Shown in pieces: positions 8,959-18,234 of a DNA stretch of 64,000 nt. Position numbers and translations under genes: made by a program. The DNA comes from JAAFJM01 sp964529175 (GTDB lineage Bacteria > Bacteroidota > Bacteroidia > UKL13-3), in contig CAZGVO010000001.1 in NCBI GenBank assembly GCA_964529175.1, positions 671,770 to 735,769 of the forward strand, read 5' to 3'. Below the pieces are notes generated by a model. It had not been told where the DNA came from, searched no databases, and saw nothing but the letters and a program-made list of their open reading frames with translations. How positions within the stretch are numbered: position 1 is the stretch's first letter; the number at the start of each line of letters is the position of its first letter.

Positions 8959-9693
8959 ATGAAGAAAATAGTTAAGATGATAAACAAATTATTAAGTATT
9001 ATAAAACCTCAAAAACAAATAAATTCTGATAATTTTATTAGAAGGCTTCGTTCATTGGTTATTGGTGAAGGAATGTTACATGAAGGCAATATCCCATTGA
9101 TGGAGTTTGCCATTAAACACATGCCTGAAAATGGGAGTGTTGTTGAAATTGGTTCGTATGGCGGTTTATCTACTAACTTAATTATTTACTTATTACAAAA
9201 AAATTTAAAAAACTATAAAGTGTTTAACTGCGATGCTTGGATTTATGAAGGATTTAATGATAACAACTTATTTATTGATGGCCGAAACGATATTTCGAGA
9301 GAAAACTACTCTTTATATATGAAAACAGCATTTATAAACGCTACCAAGTTTTTAAGTGAAAAGAGTTTACCGCATTCATTTCATTTAAAATCGGATGAGT
9401 TTTTTGACAAATGGAACAACCAAAAACTTGAAACAGATTTGTTTGGAAACCAAGTAAAATTGGGAGGTCAAATTAGTTTTGCTTATATTGATGGAGGACA
9501 CTCGTTTGAAGTAGCCATGAATGACTTTATTAATGTAGCAGAAAATATGTTAATTGGTGGTTTTGTGTTGCTTGATGACTCATCAGCTCATTTAAATTTT
9601 GGAAGTGCGCAAATTGTAAACAATATTAAAAAAGACCCTAGATTTGTGGTAATAGCTAAAGAGCCTAATTTTTTATTCAAAAAAGTATCATAA
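8959..9693 (+). CDS. Class I SAM-dependent methyltransferase (Methyltransf_24 type)
   Basis: A 244-residue soluble protein. Motif I, V-V-E-I-G-S-Y-G-G-L-S at about 61-71, binds S-adenosylmethionine. A later A-Y-I-D-G-G-H-S-F-E followed by G-G-F-V-L-L-D-D-S is the pattern of the Methyltransf_24 group often found in glycan and natural-product loci (macrocin O-methyltransferase-like). It starts 7 bp after the GT-C gene, so it is probably in the same transcript, and could methylate the sugar or lipid intermediate made by this locus. The acceptor cannot be read from sequence. Confidence 0.8.
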   Translation: MKKIVKMINKLLSIIKPQKQINSDNFIRRLRSLVIGEGMLHEGNIPLMEFAIKHMPENGSVVEIGSYGGLSTNLIIYLLQKNLKNYKVFNCDAWIYEGFNDNNLFIDGRNDISRENYSLYMKTAFINATKFLSEKSLPHSFHLKSDEFFDKWNNQKLETDLFGNQVKLGGQISFAYIDGGHSFEVAMNDFINVAENMLIGGFVLLDDSSAHLNFGSAQIVNNIKKDPRFVVIAKEPNFLFKKVS

Positions 9694-9757
9694 TGAGGTT
9701 AAACAGATAACAGAACGTAATTAATAAAAAAGACTTAAAAAACACCTCAACTTACTT

Positions 9758-11008
9758 ATGAAGTATAAAGAAAACATGCATGTGCTCAAAAAATATTTTT
9801 TATTGGTAAGTGTAAATGTATTTGTATTGATTGTTTTATTGGAAGTTTCATTACGCTTTTTACCATCAAAGTTTACCGAGTTTCCTGCAAGGATAAATTA
9901 CCTAAGCGATAAAGAAGTAGGTTATTTTCCAATGCCAAATCAAAATGAAAGTTACTATTTAAATTGCATAAAAAACACACAAATAAAAACCAATGAATTA
10001 GGAATGCGCATTACTCCAACTATGCCAGATAGTGCGTTAAAAATTGGATTATTAGGCGATTCTTTTTTACATGGATTAACAGTTTCTGATAGCCTGCACA
10101 TAGCAACAAAAATCTCGCATTACACTAATAATAAAGTGATAAATGGTGGTGTTTGTGGTTATGGAACTTATCAAGAGCTTTTGTTATGGCGAAAATTAAT
10201 CAAACCACAAAAACCGCATGTAACCATACTGTTTCTATTTCTTGAAAACGATATTAGAGATAATCAGTGTGAACTTGCGCGAAGCGAAGGACAAGTATAT
10301 AGTCCTTGCTGTGAAATAAACAATGATAGCTTACAACAGATAAATAAATTTGAAACCAGAACAAACAGCACCGAAAGTTTTAGTGGCTGGTTAAAAAAGA
10401 ATAGCTATACTTACCGAGCTTTAAGAACACTATTAAAATCAGAAAATAGAGTGTTAAGCGGCAAAGATTTTTTTAGTAAAAAAAGTTTTGCTTACAATAT
10501 TTACAGGCCGGGTTTCAATAAATTATGGGACGATGGATGGAAAATTACAGAATGGTCGTTAGCCACTTTAAAAAAAGAATGTGAAGAATCGGGCAGTAAG
10601 TTATTGGTGGTTAATGTTCCTGGCCCGGTGCAATGGGCTTATAGTTGGAAAAACGAAATAAGTAAACAAATACAAGATAATTATTTGCCTCCAGATTTTG
10701 ATATTGATTACACAAATAAAAGGTTACAAATGATTATAAATAACAACAAAATTGAATTGTTAGACTTAAAGTTGGATTTTATAAATTATAGAGATAGGTT
10801 TAAACTTCAAGAGCCAGTATTTGGTTGGTGTTGCGACCCTCATTGGAATCCCCTTGGACATCAATTAGCTGCCGATTTGGTTTACAATCATTTGGTTAAA
10901 CTAGGTTGGGTAAAAGGTACATTGCGCCAAAGTACAAAATCCCCCAAAGAAATATTAGGAGATAAGTTATTCAATGATATTTACACTTGTCAGCAAATAA
11001 TATTTTAG
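9758..11008 (+). CDS. Membrane-anchored SGNH/GDSL hydrolase family protein (second copy)
   Basis: A 416-residue protein with a single N-terminal membrane helix (about 11-30) and a periplasmic SGNH domain. Block I is L-G-D-S-F-L-H-G with S102, an E-N-D-I-R-D-N block III lies in the middle, and block V is D-P-H-W-N-P-L-G-H with D360 and H362. Cysteines cluster in the middle and just before block V (C-C-D-P-H), which could form disulfides outside the membrane. It differs strongly from the SGNH protein at 5186-6214, so the two are not recent duplicates. Expected role: O-acyl transfer or esterase activity on an envelope glycan. Confidence 0.76.
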   Translation: MKYKENMHVLKKYFLLVSVNVFVLIVLLEVSLRFLPSKFTEFPARINYLSDKEVGYFPMPNQNESYYLNCIKNTQIKTNELGMRITPTMPDSALKIGLLGDSFLHGLTVSDSLHIATKISHYTNNKVINGGVCGYGTYQELLLWRKLIKPQKPHVTILFLFLENDIRDNQCELARSEGQVYSPCCEINNDSLQQINKFETRTNSTESFSGWLKKNSYTYRALRTLLKSENRVLSGKDFFSKKSFAYNIYRPGFNKLWDDGWKITEWSLATLKKECEESGSKLLVVNVPGPVQWAYSWKNEISKQIQDNYLPPDFDIDYTNKRLQMIINNNKIELLDLKLDFINYRDRFKLQEPVFGWCCDPHWNPLGHQLAADLVYNHLVKLGWVKGTLRQSTKSPKEILGDKLFNDIYTCQQIIF

Positions 11009-11044
11009 AATCTGTTAAACCCCAATAATGAAAACCTATTTAAC

Positions 11045-12076
11045 ATGAAAGAACAATTGCCCCATATTGTTTTTATAACCCCTGGTTTTGCTGCTGATGA
11101 GGCTGACACTACTTGCATGCCTTATTTGCAAGTGTATTTTAAGGCGTTAGTAAACAGAGGTTATAAAATAAGTATTTTATCACTTCATTATCCATATAAA
11201 AACAGGGTTTATACTTGGAATAACTGTACAGTTTATTCATTTGCTAAACATGCTAAGTGGCAAAAACCTTTGCTTTGGTTTAAGGCAATTAAAACCATTG
11301 TTGCCATAAATAAAAAAGAACCAATTAAAGCCATTCATAGTTTTTGGTTGGGGGAGTGTGCCTTAATAGGCCATTGGGCGGTAAAAAAAGTTAATGTAAA
11401 ACATTTAAACACACTAATGGGGCAAGATGTGTTACCGGGAAACAAGTTCTGCAAAATTCTTCCATTAAAATCAATGAACTTGGTAACGCTTTCCCCTTTT
11501 CATCAGCAAGTTTTTTATAAAAATTATAAAGTAAATACATCCATAGTTTTTTTTGGTACTGATAAAGCAAATGAGATTGAGAACAGCACTAAAACAATTG
11601 ATTTTATTGGCGTTGGCTCATTAATTCCAATAAAAAATTATAGTTTATTTGTGGATGTAATTTATGAATTAAATAAAACAAAGCCTGTTTCGGCCGTAAT
11701 GATAGGCGATGGGGTAGAATTTGAATTATTAGCTCAAAAAATTAAAGATTTGCATTTACAAAATGTAATTAAGCTTTTGGGTGTTCAAACCAACGAACAG
11801 GTTTTAAGTTATTTAGCACAATCAAAAATATTATTACACACAAGTAATCATGAGGGCTTCGGGATGATTTTTGCCGAAGCTTTACAACAACAAACAATGG
11901 TTGTTTCTACGCCTGTGGGTTGTATTTTTGAATCTCCCAATGTATTATTAGCAAGTAATCATAACGAATTGGTAAAGGCTTGTCATACTATGCTTGATAA
12001 AACGTATGATAGCAATTTTCCAAATCCATTTGATATTGAAAAAACAATTGATGATTACCGCAAATTTTACCAATAA
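11045..12076 (+). CDS. Glycosyltransferase family 4 protein (GT-B fold)
   Basis: A 343-residue cytoplasmic protein with the two-domain layout of GT-B enzymes. The C-terminal donor domain shows I-G-D-G at the start of an alpha/beta unit, then N-H-E-G-F-G-M-I-F-A-E-A-L, the E-x7-E motif (E270 and E278) of GT4 retaining transferases that binds a nucleotide sugar. The protein is short compared with usual GT4 enzymes (about 370-400), mostly at the C-terminus. It lies 36 bp after the SGNH gene and 113 bp before the radical SAM block, linking the polysaccharide region to that block. Donor and acceptor are unknown. Confidence 0.82.
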   Translation: MKEQLPHIVFITPGFAADEADTTCMPYLQVYFKALVNRGYKISILSLHYPYKNRVYTWNNCTVYSFAKHAKWQKPLLWFKAIKTIVAINKKEPIKAIHSFWLGECALIGHWAVKKVNVKHLNTLMGQDVLPGNKFCKILPLKSMNLVTLSPFHQQVFYKNYKVNTSIVFFGTDKANEIENSTKTIDFIGVGSLIPIKNYSLFVDVIYELNKTKPVSAVMIGDGVEFELLAQKIKDLHLQNVIKLLGVQTNEQVLSYLAQSKILLHTSNHEGFGMIFAEALQQQTMVVSTPVGCIFESPNVLLASNHNELVKACHTMLDKTYDSNFPNPFDIEKTIDDYRKFYQ

Positions 12077-12189
12077 TTAATTGGAAGGACGCTTTAATTT
12101 CATTAATATTTTTGGAAAACAGCCTAATATATCTATAATTGCTTTTACACTTAAAAACAAATAAGTTATATAAGTTAAAGTATAGGTAA

Positions 12190-13602
12190 ATGAAAAAAAC
12201 AGTTGTTTTATATAATCCTTATGCAGTATTTTACACCATGCCTTTAGCATTAATTGCAATAGGCTCTTATTTAGATACTGAAAAATACAATGTAGTTATA
12301 ATAGATGCTAGGATTGAAAAAAACCCTTTCGAGAAAATAAAAACAGCTTTATCAAATAATGGTGTTTGTTTTGCTACCACAGTTTTAACAGGTGCACCCA
12401 TTAAAGATGCTCAAGATATTTCAAGAAAAGTAAAAGCATTTTTTCCTAATATTCCTGTAGTTTGGGGAGGTTGGCATCCATCATTGTTCCCAGAACAAAC
12501 ACTTAATGAGCCAACTATTGATATTATAGTAAAGGGTCAAGGAGAAATTACATTTAAAGAATTGTTGGAACGATTTGAAACGAATGCTTCATTGGAAGGA
12601 TTGCAAGGAATTTGCTACAAAAATGCAAATAACAAAGTGATTAATAATCCAGAAAGAACCATGGTTGATATCAACAATTTTCCAGCATTTAATTACGATT
12701 TGATTGATATACCAGCCTACATGAAGTTAAGTGGCAGAAAGCAACTAGATTATATTTCATCGCAAGGTTGTCGGTTTAGGTGCTCTTTTTGTGCCGATCC
12801 ATTTATGTATAAAAGAGGTTGGTATGGATTTAATGCTGAAAGAATGGGGGATGAAATAGAGGCTCTTTGGAAAAAGTATAAATTTGAACATGTACATTTT
12901 CAAGATGAAACTTTTTTTACTAATAGCAAAAGAGTTAAAGCCATAGCAGAGGAGTTTATTAAAAGAAAACTTCCTATTTCGTGGTTTGGAACCATGCGAG
13001 CTGACCAAGGAGTAAGATTAGATGAAGAGGTTTGGGAAATTTGCAAAAAATCAGGACTAGAGAAAGTGATGATAGGAATGGAAGCAGGCTCGCAAGAAAT
13101 GCTTGATTATATTCAAAAAGACATAAAATTAGAACAAGTTTTTGATTCGGCTGCTAAATGCATAAAGTACGATATTGGCATAAATTTTAGTATCATTATT
13201 GGTTTTCCGGGCGAGTCAGAAGAAAGTATTAATTCAACACTTGCTATGGTTACTGAACTTAGAAAAATGAGCAGTAAGTTTAACATGGGAATATTTTATT
13301 ATAAACCTTATCCAGGCAACAAAATTGCTGACGAATTACTAGCAAAAGGGTTTAATTTTGCTACTTCTCTAGAAGAATGGAGTGATTTTGATTTTGTTGG
13401 AACTAAAAAAAGTGAATGGATACGAGAGGAAAAAGTAAAAGAAATAGAAAACTATAAGTTTTACCAACAATTAGCATTTAACAGGCGAGAAATACCCGTT
13501 CTTAAAAATATAGCTAAATGGCGAATAGAAAAGAAAATGTATGCTTTTCCTGTAGAAAGAAAATTAAAAGAATGGCTGATGCCAACACCAAGGATGGCAT
13601 AA
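12190..13602 (+). CDS. B12-binding-type radical SAM protein (first of four)
   Basis: A 470-residue protein. Residues about 1-135 form a Rossmann-like domain with P-L-A-L-I-A-I-G-S-Y-L, V-V-W-G-G-W-H-P and D-I-I-V-K-G-Q-G-E, the pattern of cobalamin-binding domains of class B radical SAM enzymes (BchE/HpnJ-like). The radical SAM core follows with the cluster motif C194-x3-C198-x2-C201 (S-Q-G-C-R-F-R-C-S-F-C), then G-M-E-A-G-S-Q and I-I-G-F-P-G-E-S. The usual base-off D-x-H-x-x-G motif is not seen. Such enzymes methylate or rearrange unactivated carbons. The product is unknown. It opens the four-enzyme block that runs to 20400. Confidence 0.85.
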   Translation: MKKTVVLYNPYAVFYTMPLALIAIGSYLDTEKYNVVIIDARIEKNPFEKIKTALSNNGVCFATTVLTGAPIKDAQDISRKVKAFFPNIPVVWGGWHPSLFPEQTLNEPTIDIIVKGQGEITFKELLERFETNASLEGLQGICYKNANNKVINNPERTMVDINNFPAFNYDLIDIPAYMKLSGRKQLDYISSQGCRFRCSFCADPFMYKRGWYGFNAERMGDEIEALWKKYKFEHVHFQDETFFTNSKRVKAIAEEFIKRKLPISWFGTMRADQGVRLDEEVWEICKKSGLEKVMIGMEAGSQEMLDYIQKDIKLEQVFDSAAKCIKYDIGINFSIIIGFPGESEESINSTLAMVTELRKMSSKFNMGIFYYKPYPGNKIADELLAKGFNFATSLEEWSDFDFVGTKKSEWIREEKVKEIENYKFYQQLAFNRREIPVLKNIAKWRIEKKMYAFPVERKLKEWLMPTPRMA

Positions 13603-13638
13603 TACCTTATTTGTAAGTTATATATAAAACAAACTAAA

Positions 13639-15150
13639 TTGACGAATTTTACTAAAAACGAAGTTATTATTTTTAATCCCAAAAGTGCTGATATAAAATA
13701 CAGGATACCCAATTCTGTTATTCAAGTAGCAGCTTCAATAGATGGGGATTATGATTGGATAATTATAGACGGGAACAGAGAAAAAGATCCATTAACTAAA
13801 ATATTGGATAGCATAACTAAGTATACAAAATATTTTGGATTATCGGTTATGCCTGGTCCTCAGTTAAGACAAGCTATTCCTATTTCAAAAATTATCAAAC
13901 AAAAATTTCCTCATATTAAAATTGTTTGGGGAGGTTACTTTGCTTCTAACCAATACAAGGTAGTGCTAGAATCTGGTTATATTGATTATGTAATAAATGG
14001 TCCTGGCGATTACGCATTTCCCGCATTGCTAAAAGCAATAGATAATGATTTACCCGTTGATGAAATACAAAATTTAATATTTTTAAAAGATAAACAAATA
14101 ATAAAAACCCCTAAAGGTGAACTTGTAAATTACGATGACTTGAAACCAATGCCATACTTAAAATTTGATACTATGTATAGTATTGAAAAGTATTTGGTAA
14201 AAACATATTTAGGAAAAAAAACATTTGGATATCATAGTAGCTTTGGCTGCCCTTTTACTTGTTCTTTTTGTGCTGTGGTGCCTATTTACAATGCCAAATG
14301 GAAAGGTATGTCTGCCGCTAATATTTATAAGGACATTTTATTTGCAAAAAACAAATGGAATATTGATTCGGTAGAATTTCACGATAATAATTTTTTCGTT
14401 TCTGAAAAAAGAGTTATTGAGTTTTGTAATTTAGTTAAGCACGACAATATTATTTGGTGGGGCGAAGGGCGAATAGATACCATTAATAAATACAAAGATG
14501 AAACATTGGCTTTAATGCGAGAATCAGGCTGTAAAATGATTTTTTTTGGTGCTGAAACAGGTAATGATGCCGTGTTAAAGAAAATGGATAAAGGGGGAAC
14601 GCAAACAGGAAAACAAATTCTAGAATTTGCTGCTCGCATGAAAAAGTTTGACATTATTCCTGAGTATTCGTTTGTACTTGGAACACCAGCAGATACTGAG
14701 CAAGAAGTAATGTCGCAAATAGATGAAGATATTGAGTTCATAAAGAAAGTTAAAGACATTAACCCTGCCACCGAAATAATAATTTATGTTTACAGTCCTG
14801 TGCCAACTGAAGGTTCCGATATGTATAATAAAGTATTAGCAAGTGGTTTTAAGTTTCCTGAAACATTAGAAGATTGGTTAGAAAATGAGTGGAAAAATTT
14901 TGATTTACGTAAAAACCCACTAACACCTTGGTTAACGCCCAATATGGTTGATAAAATAAAAAACTTTGAGACTGTTTTAAATGGTTATTACCCTACAGTT
15001 TCAGATGTTAGAATGGGAAGTATAAAAAGAAATATTATTACGCAAATTTCAAAATGGAGGTACCATTACAACGTATTTTCATTACCTTATGAAATAAAGC
15101 TTTTACATAAAGTTTGGAAATACCGTCAACCAGAAATAGAAGGATTTTAA
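13639..15150 (+). CDS. B12-binding-type radical SAM protein (second of four)
   Basis: A 503-residue protein with the same two-part layout as its upstream neighbour: an N-terminal Rossmann-like domain (V-W-G-G-Y-F at about 97-102) and a radical SAM core with C204-x3-C208-x2-C211 in S-F-G-C-P-F-T-C-S-F-C, followed by F-F-G-A-E-T-G and a G-T-P-A-D-T-E-Q-E loop. The C-terminal 80 residues are basic and aromatic. The start is TTG at 13639, 36 bp after the preceding gene; no ATG lies ahead of the conserved N-terminus. Its stop codon overlaps the next start codon by one base (T-A-A-T-G), so the two are translationally coupled. Confidence 0.84.
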   Translation: MTNFTKNEVIIFNPKSADIKYRIPNSVIQVAASIDGDYDWIIIDGNREKDPLTKILDSITKYTKYFGLSVMPGPQLRQAIPISKIIKQKFPHIKIVWGGYFASNQYKVVLESGYIDYVINGPGDYAFPALLKAIDNDLPVDEIQNLIFLKDKQIIKTPKGELVNYDDLKPMPYLKFDTMYSIEKYLVKTYLGKKTFGYHSSFGCPFTCSFCAVVPIYNAKWKGMSAANIYKDILFAKNKWNIDSVEFHDNNFFVSEKRVIEFCNLVKHDNIIWWGEGRIDTINKYKDETLALMRESGCKMIFFGAETGNDAVLKKMDKGGTQTGKQILEFAARMKKFDIIPEYSFVLGTPADTEQEVMSQIDEDIEFIKKVKDINPATEIIIYVYSPVPTEGSDMYNKVLASGFKFPETLEDWLENEWKNFDLRKNPLTPWLTPNMVDKIKNFETVLNGYYPTVSDVRMGSIKRNIITQISKWRYHYNVFSLPYEIKLLHKVWKYRQPEIEGF

Positions 15151-15812
15151 TGAAAAAAATTATTAATAAAATTATTCAACATACTGTTGGGTATTTTATT
15201 CTTTGGTATTTAAAAAAGGATAGGCATTATTCAAAAAAAGGCATAAAAATTATAGTAAAATCGGGGGTTTTTCATCCTGGTTTTTTTTTAAGTACTAGGT
15301 TTTTAACCGATACTGTTCAACCATTTGATTTAAACCAAAAAAAGGTATTAGAATTAGGAGCAGGAAGCGGATTTATTTCTTTTTATTGTGCATCTAAAGG
15401 AGCATTGGTAACAGCCTCCGATATAAGTCCAATTGCAATTAAAGGGTTGGTTAAAAACAATACTCAATTAAAAACCAATTTAACCATAATTGAAAGCGAT
15501 TTGTTTGATAAAATTCCAGGTCAAGTATTTGATTTTATAATTATTAATCCTCCTTATTACCCCAAAAACCCAAAGAATGATTCGGAAAAAGCATGGTTTT
15601 GTGGTGAAAACTTTGAGTATTTTGAAAAACTTTTCTCTCAGATAAAAAACTTTATTAAATCGGAAACCACTGTAATGATGTCGCTTTCGGAAGATTGTGA
15701 CTTTGAGAACATAAAAAAAATAGCCATAAAAAATAATTTATTGATGAAAGAGTATAGAAATAAAATGAAACTTTGGGAGCGTAATTATATTTTTAATATT
15801 GTATCAAAATAA
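15150..15812 (+). CDS. Class I SAM-dependent methyltransferase with NPPY motif
   Basis: A 220-residue protein starting at the ATG that overlaps the upstream stop codon; the longer frame from 15114 would run into the radical SAM gene and has no support. Motif I is V-L-E-L-G-A-G-S-G-F at about 66-75 and motif IV is N-P-P-Y at 133-136, the signature of N6-adenine/HemK-RsmC-like methyltransferases acting on an amino group in a planar system. N-terminal residues 1-50 include a hydrophobic patch. The position inside a radical SAM block suggests a small-molecule or lipid-linked substrate rather than RNA, but that is inference. Confidence 0.78.
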   Translation: MKKIINKIIQHTVGYFILWYLKKDRHYSKKGIKIIVKSGVFHPGFFLSTRFLTDTVQPFDLNQKKVLELGAGSGFISFYCASKGALVTASDISPIAIKGLVKNNTQLKTNLTIIESDLFDKIPGQVFDFIIINPPYYPKNPKNDSEKAWFCGENFEYFEKLFSQIKNFIKSETTVMMSLSEDCDFENIKKIAIKNNLLMKEYRNKMKLWERNYIFNIVSK

Positions 15813-15836
15813 AAAATATCCATATTTTCGACACTA

Positions 15837-16772
15837 ATGAATACTACCCCTTCATCTAAGTTACCTCTGTTACAAAGTAGCATTATTAAAACACTCATAT
15901 ATTTTGACGTGTTTAGCTACCCTTTAACGGGCGTTGAATTATTTGAATATTTACAGATTAAGGCACAAGATGAAGCGGCACTTTTAGTTGAATTAAAAAG
16001 TTTATGTGAAAAGCAGTTGGTATTTAATCTTAATGGATATTACTCGCTAAGAAACCAATACGAACAGGTAGAAAAAAGATTAATTGGAAATAAATATGCA
16101 GAAACATTTGTTCCAAAAGCATTTAAAAATGCAAAACTAATAGGTTCGTTTCCTTTTGTACGTGGTGTTGGCATATCTGGCTCATTATCTAAAGGTTATA
16201 TGGACGAAAGTGGGGATGTTGATTTTTTTATTATTACCGAACCTGAAAGATTATGGATAGCACGTACACTGCTTATTTTGTACAAAAAAATATTTTTATT
16301 AAATAGTAGAAAATATTTTTGTGTCAATTATTTTATTGATACCAACCATTTGGAAATTCCTGACAAAAACATATTTACCGCTACCGAAATATTAACTTTA
16401 ATTCCTGCTTATAATTCTAGTTTATTCCAGAGTTTTTTAGATGTAAATAATTGGGCTATAAATTATTTACCCAATAAATTTTTTACACAAAACAAAGCAT
16501 TAAGTACAGAACATCATTTAATTAAAAATGGCATAGAAAAATTATTAAATAATAAATTAGGTGAATACCTAGATGCCGTGTTCATGAGGCTTACTTTAAA
16601 AAAATGGAAAAGTAAGTTTAAGTATATTGAATCAATAGATTTTGAGCTTGCTATGAGAACACGAAAGTACGTGTCTAAGCACCATCCACAAGGGTTTCAG
16701 CAGCGTGTACTTTCAAAAATTGAAGAAAAAATTAATGAATTTGAATTTAAAAATAACCTTAAACTAAACTGA
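15837..16772 (+). CDS. Nucleotidyltransferase-fold protein with N-terminal winged-helix-like region
   Basis: A 311-residue protein. Residues about 10-75 look like a winged-helix domain (I-I-K-T-L-I-Y-F-D-V-F-S-Y-P-L-T-G). The middle contains G-S-L-S-K-G (115-120) and, 7 residues on, D127-V-D129, which is the G-S-x10-D-x-D pattern of the pol-beta/minimal nucleotidyltransferase superfamily with two metal-binding Asp residues. The C-terminal 150 residues are helical without a recognisable family. Members of this fold add NMP to proteins, drugs or small molecules. It sits 24 bp after the methyltransferase and 7 bp before the third radical SAM gene, so it is an integral part of the block. Confidence 0.68.
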   Translation: MNTTPSSKLPLLQSSIIKTLIYFDVFSYPLTGVELFEYLQIKAQDEAALLVELKSLCEKQLVFNLNGYYSLRNQYEQVEKRLIGNKYAETFVPKAFKNAKLIGSFPFVRGVGISGSLSKGYMDESGDVDFFIITEPERLWIARTLLILYKKIFLLNSRKYFCVNYFIDTNHLEIPDKNIFTATEILTLIPAYNSSLFQSFLDVNNWAINYLPNKFFTQNKALSTEHHLIKNGIEKLLNNKLGEYLDAVFMRLTLKKWKSKFKYIESIDFELAMRTRKYVSKHHPQGFQQRVLSKIEEKINEFEFKNNLKLN

Positions 16773-16779
16773 GCGCACA

Positions 16780-18234
16780 ATGGCCGATATTTTAATTACA
16801 CATTCTTACTTACTTAAGTTCGACCCAAAGCAGTTTAAGGCTCAGCAGCCCTATCCGCCTTTAGCTACTTTGTTTGGCTCAGCAGTTTTACTAAACGAAA
16901 ATCATAGTTTGGTTTTTCATGATATGATGTTTGCTGATAAAGCAAATGAAATAGAAAAAATTATTATTGAGAATAAGCCAAAGTATTTTGTTATTTACGA
17001 TGACGGTTTTAATTATTTAACCAAAATGTGTTTAACCAATATGCGCGATGCAGCTTTTGAAATGGCGAGTACTGCCAAAAAGCATGGCTGTAAGGTTATT
17101 GTTTCTAGCTCTGATTCTACTGATCATAGCAATGATTATCTTCACTCAAACTTTGATTTTGTAATTGTTGGTGAGGCAGAACAAACCCTTAAAGAATTAA
17201 TCAAAGCATTAGATAATAATTTAGTTGACCATACTGTAATTAGCGGATTACGCTTTAAATTAAACAACGAAATAATAGAAACAACCAAACGCGATAATTT
17301 AAAAGATTTAGATTTATTACCAATGCCAGCATGGCAATTACTGAATATTGAGCCTTATAAAAATGCCTGGTTAAAAAGCAAAGGATTTTTCTCAATTAAT
17401 GTAGCTACCACTCGCGGTTGTCCTTACAAATGTAATTGGTGTGCCAAACCAATTTATGGCAATAGGTATAACTCTCGCTCGCCTCAAAATGTAGTGAACG
17501 AGTTGTTGTTTTTAAAAGCGCATTTTGGTTTCGTTCATATATGGTTTTGCGATGATATTTTTGGTTTAAAGCCTAATTGGGTAACTGAGTTTGCTAATTT
17601 AATTGAGTTAAATAATTTAAAGATAAAGTATAAAATTCAATCACGAGTTGATTTACTTTTGGAAGAAAGCCTAGCAACTAACACTAAAGAAACACAAATA
17701 GAAGCCCTAGCTAGATCTGGCTGCGATGAAGTTTGGGTTGGAGCAGAAAGTGGCTCTCAAAAAATATTGGATGCCATGGATAAAGGAACCAAAATTGAGC
17801 AAATAGCAAAGGCTACTCAATTAATGAAACAAAACTATATAAAACCATGTTTCTTTTTGCAGTTTGGCTATTTAAATGAAACGTATGATGATATAAAACT
17901 AACTTTAAAAATGTTATTTGAATTAATGCCGCATGATATAGGAATTTCTGTTTCGTATCCATTGCCAGGAACTAAGTTTTATAGCACAGTAAAAGAACAA
18001 ATGAAAGGTAAAACCAATTGGACTGATTCTGATGAATTAGCCATTATGTTTAATGCTACTTATCCTGCTGATTTTTATAGAAAGTTACAACGTTTTGTAC
18101 ATTATAAATTCAGACAAAAACAAGCTTTTCTTGCTTTAAAAAATACTGGAAGTATTAAAAAAGGAGCTAGTTTATTTTATAGAATTCCTCAAACATTTAT
18201 AGCTGCACAAAGTATAAAAAAGTATGTCAATTGA
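16780..18234 (+). CDS. B12-binding-type radical SAM protein (third of four)
   Basis: A 484-residue protein. The N-terminal 150 residues form a Rossmann-like domain (Q-P-Y-P-P-L-A-T-L-F-G, V-I-V-G-E-A-E), and the radical SAM core carries C214-x3-C218-x2-C221 in T-R-G-C-P-Y-K-C-N-W-C. W-V-G-A-E-S-G-S-Q follows, and a Y-P-L-P-G-T-K segment lies near the end of the core. It is closest in layout to the fourth copy at 19015 (both share R-G-C-P-Y, W-C, V-G/I-G-A-E-S-G-S-Q-K and M-D motifs). Its end overlaps the next methyltransferase by 11 bases, showing tight coupling. Substrate unknown. Confidence 0.84.
   Translation: MADILITHSYLLKFDPKQFKAQQPYPPLATLFGSAVLLNENHSLVFHDMMFADKANEIEKIIIENKPKYFVIYDDGFNYLTKMCLTNMRDAAFEMASTAKKHGCKVIVSSSDSTDHSNDYLHSNFDFVIVGEAEQTLKELIKALDNNLVDHTVISGLRFKLNNEIIETTKRDNLKDLDLLPMPAWQLLNIEPYKNAWLKSKGFFSINVATTRGCPYKCNWCAKPIYGNRYNSRSPQNVVNELLFLKAHFGFVHIWFCDDIFGLKPNWVTEFANLIELNNLKIKYKIQSRVDLLLEESLATNTKETQIEALARSGCDEVWVGAESGSQKILDAMDKGTKIEQIAKATQLMKQNYIKPCFFLQFGYLNETYDDIKLTLKMLFELMPHDIGISVSYPLPGTKFYSTVKEQMKGKTNWTDSDELAIMFNATYPADFYRKLQRFVHYKFRQKQAFLALKNTGSIKKGASLFYRIPQTFIAAQSIKKYVN

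Noticed and set aside
1..12076. A complete O-antigen or capsule locus
   Set aside because: No initiating phosphoglycosyl transferase, no Wza/Wzc and few nucleotide-sugar genes are seen; the locus may extend upstream of the window.
14379..14771. 130-residue minus-strand frame opposite the second radical SAM gene
   Set aside because: A shadow of a strongly supported gene; composition is low-complexity Ser/Ile/Leu as expected for an antisense frame.
15114..15149. Extended start of the NPPY methyltransferase
   Set aside because: It overlaps the end of the radical SAM gene; the ATG at 15150 forms the classic stop/start overlap.
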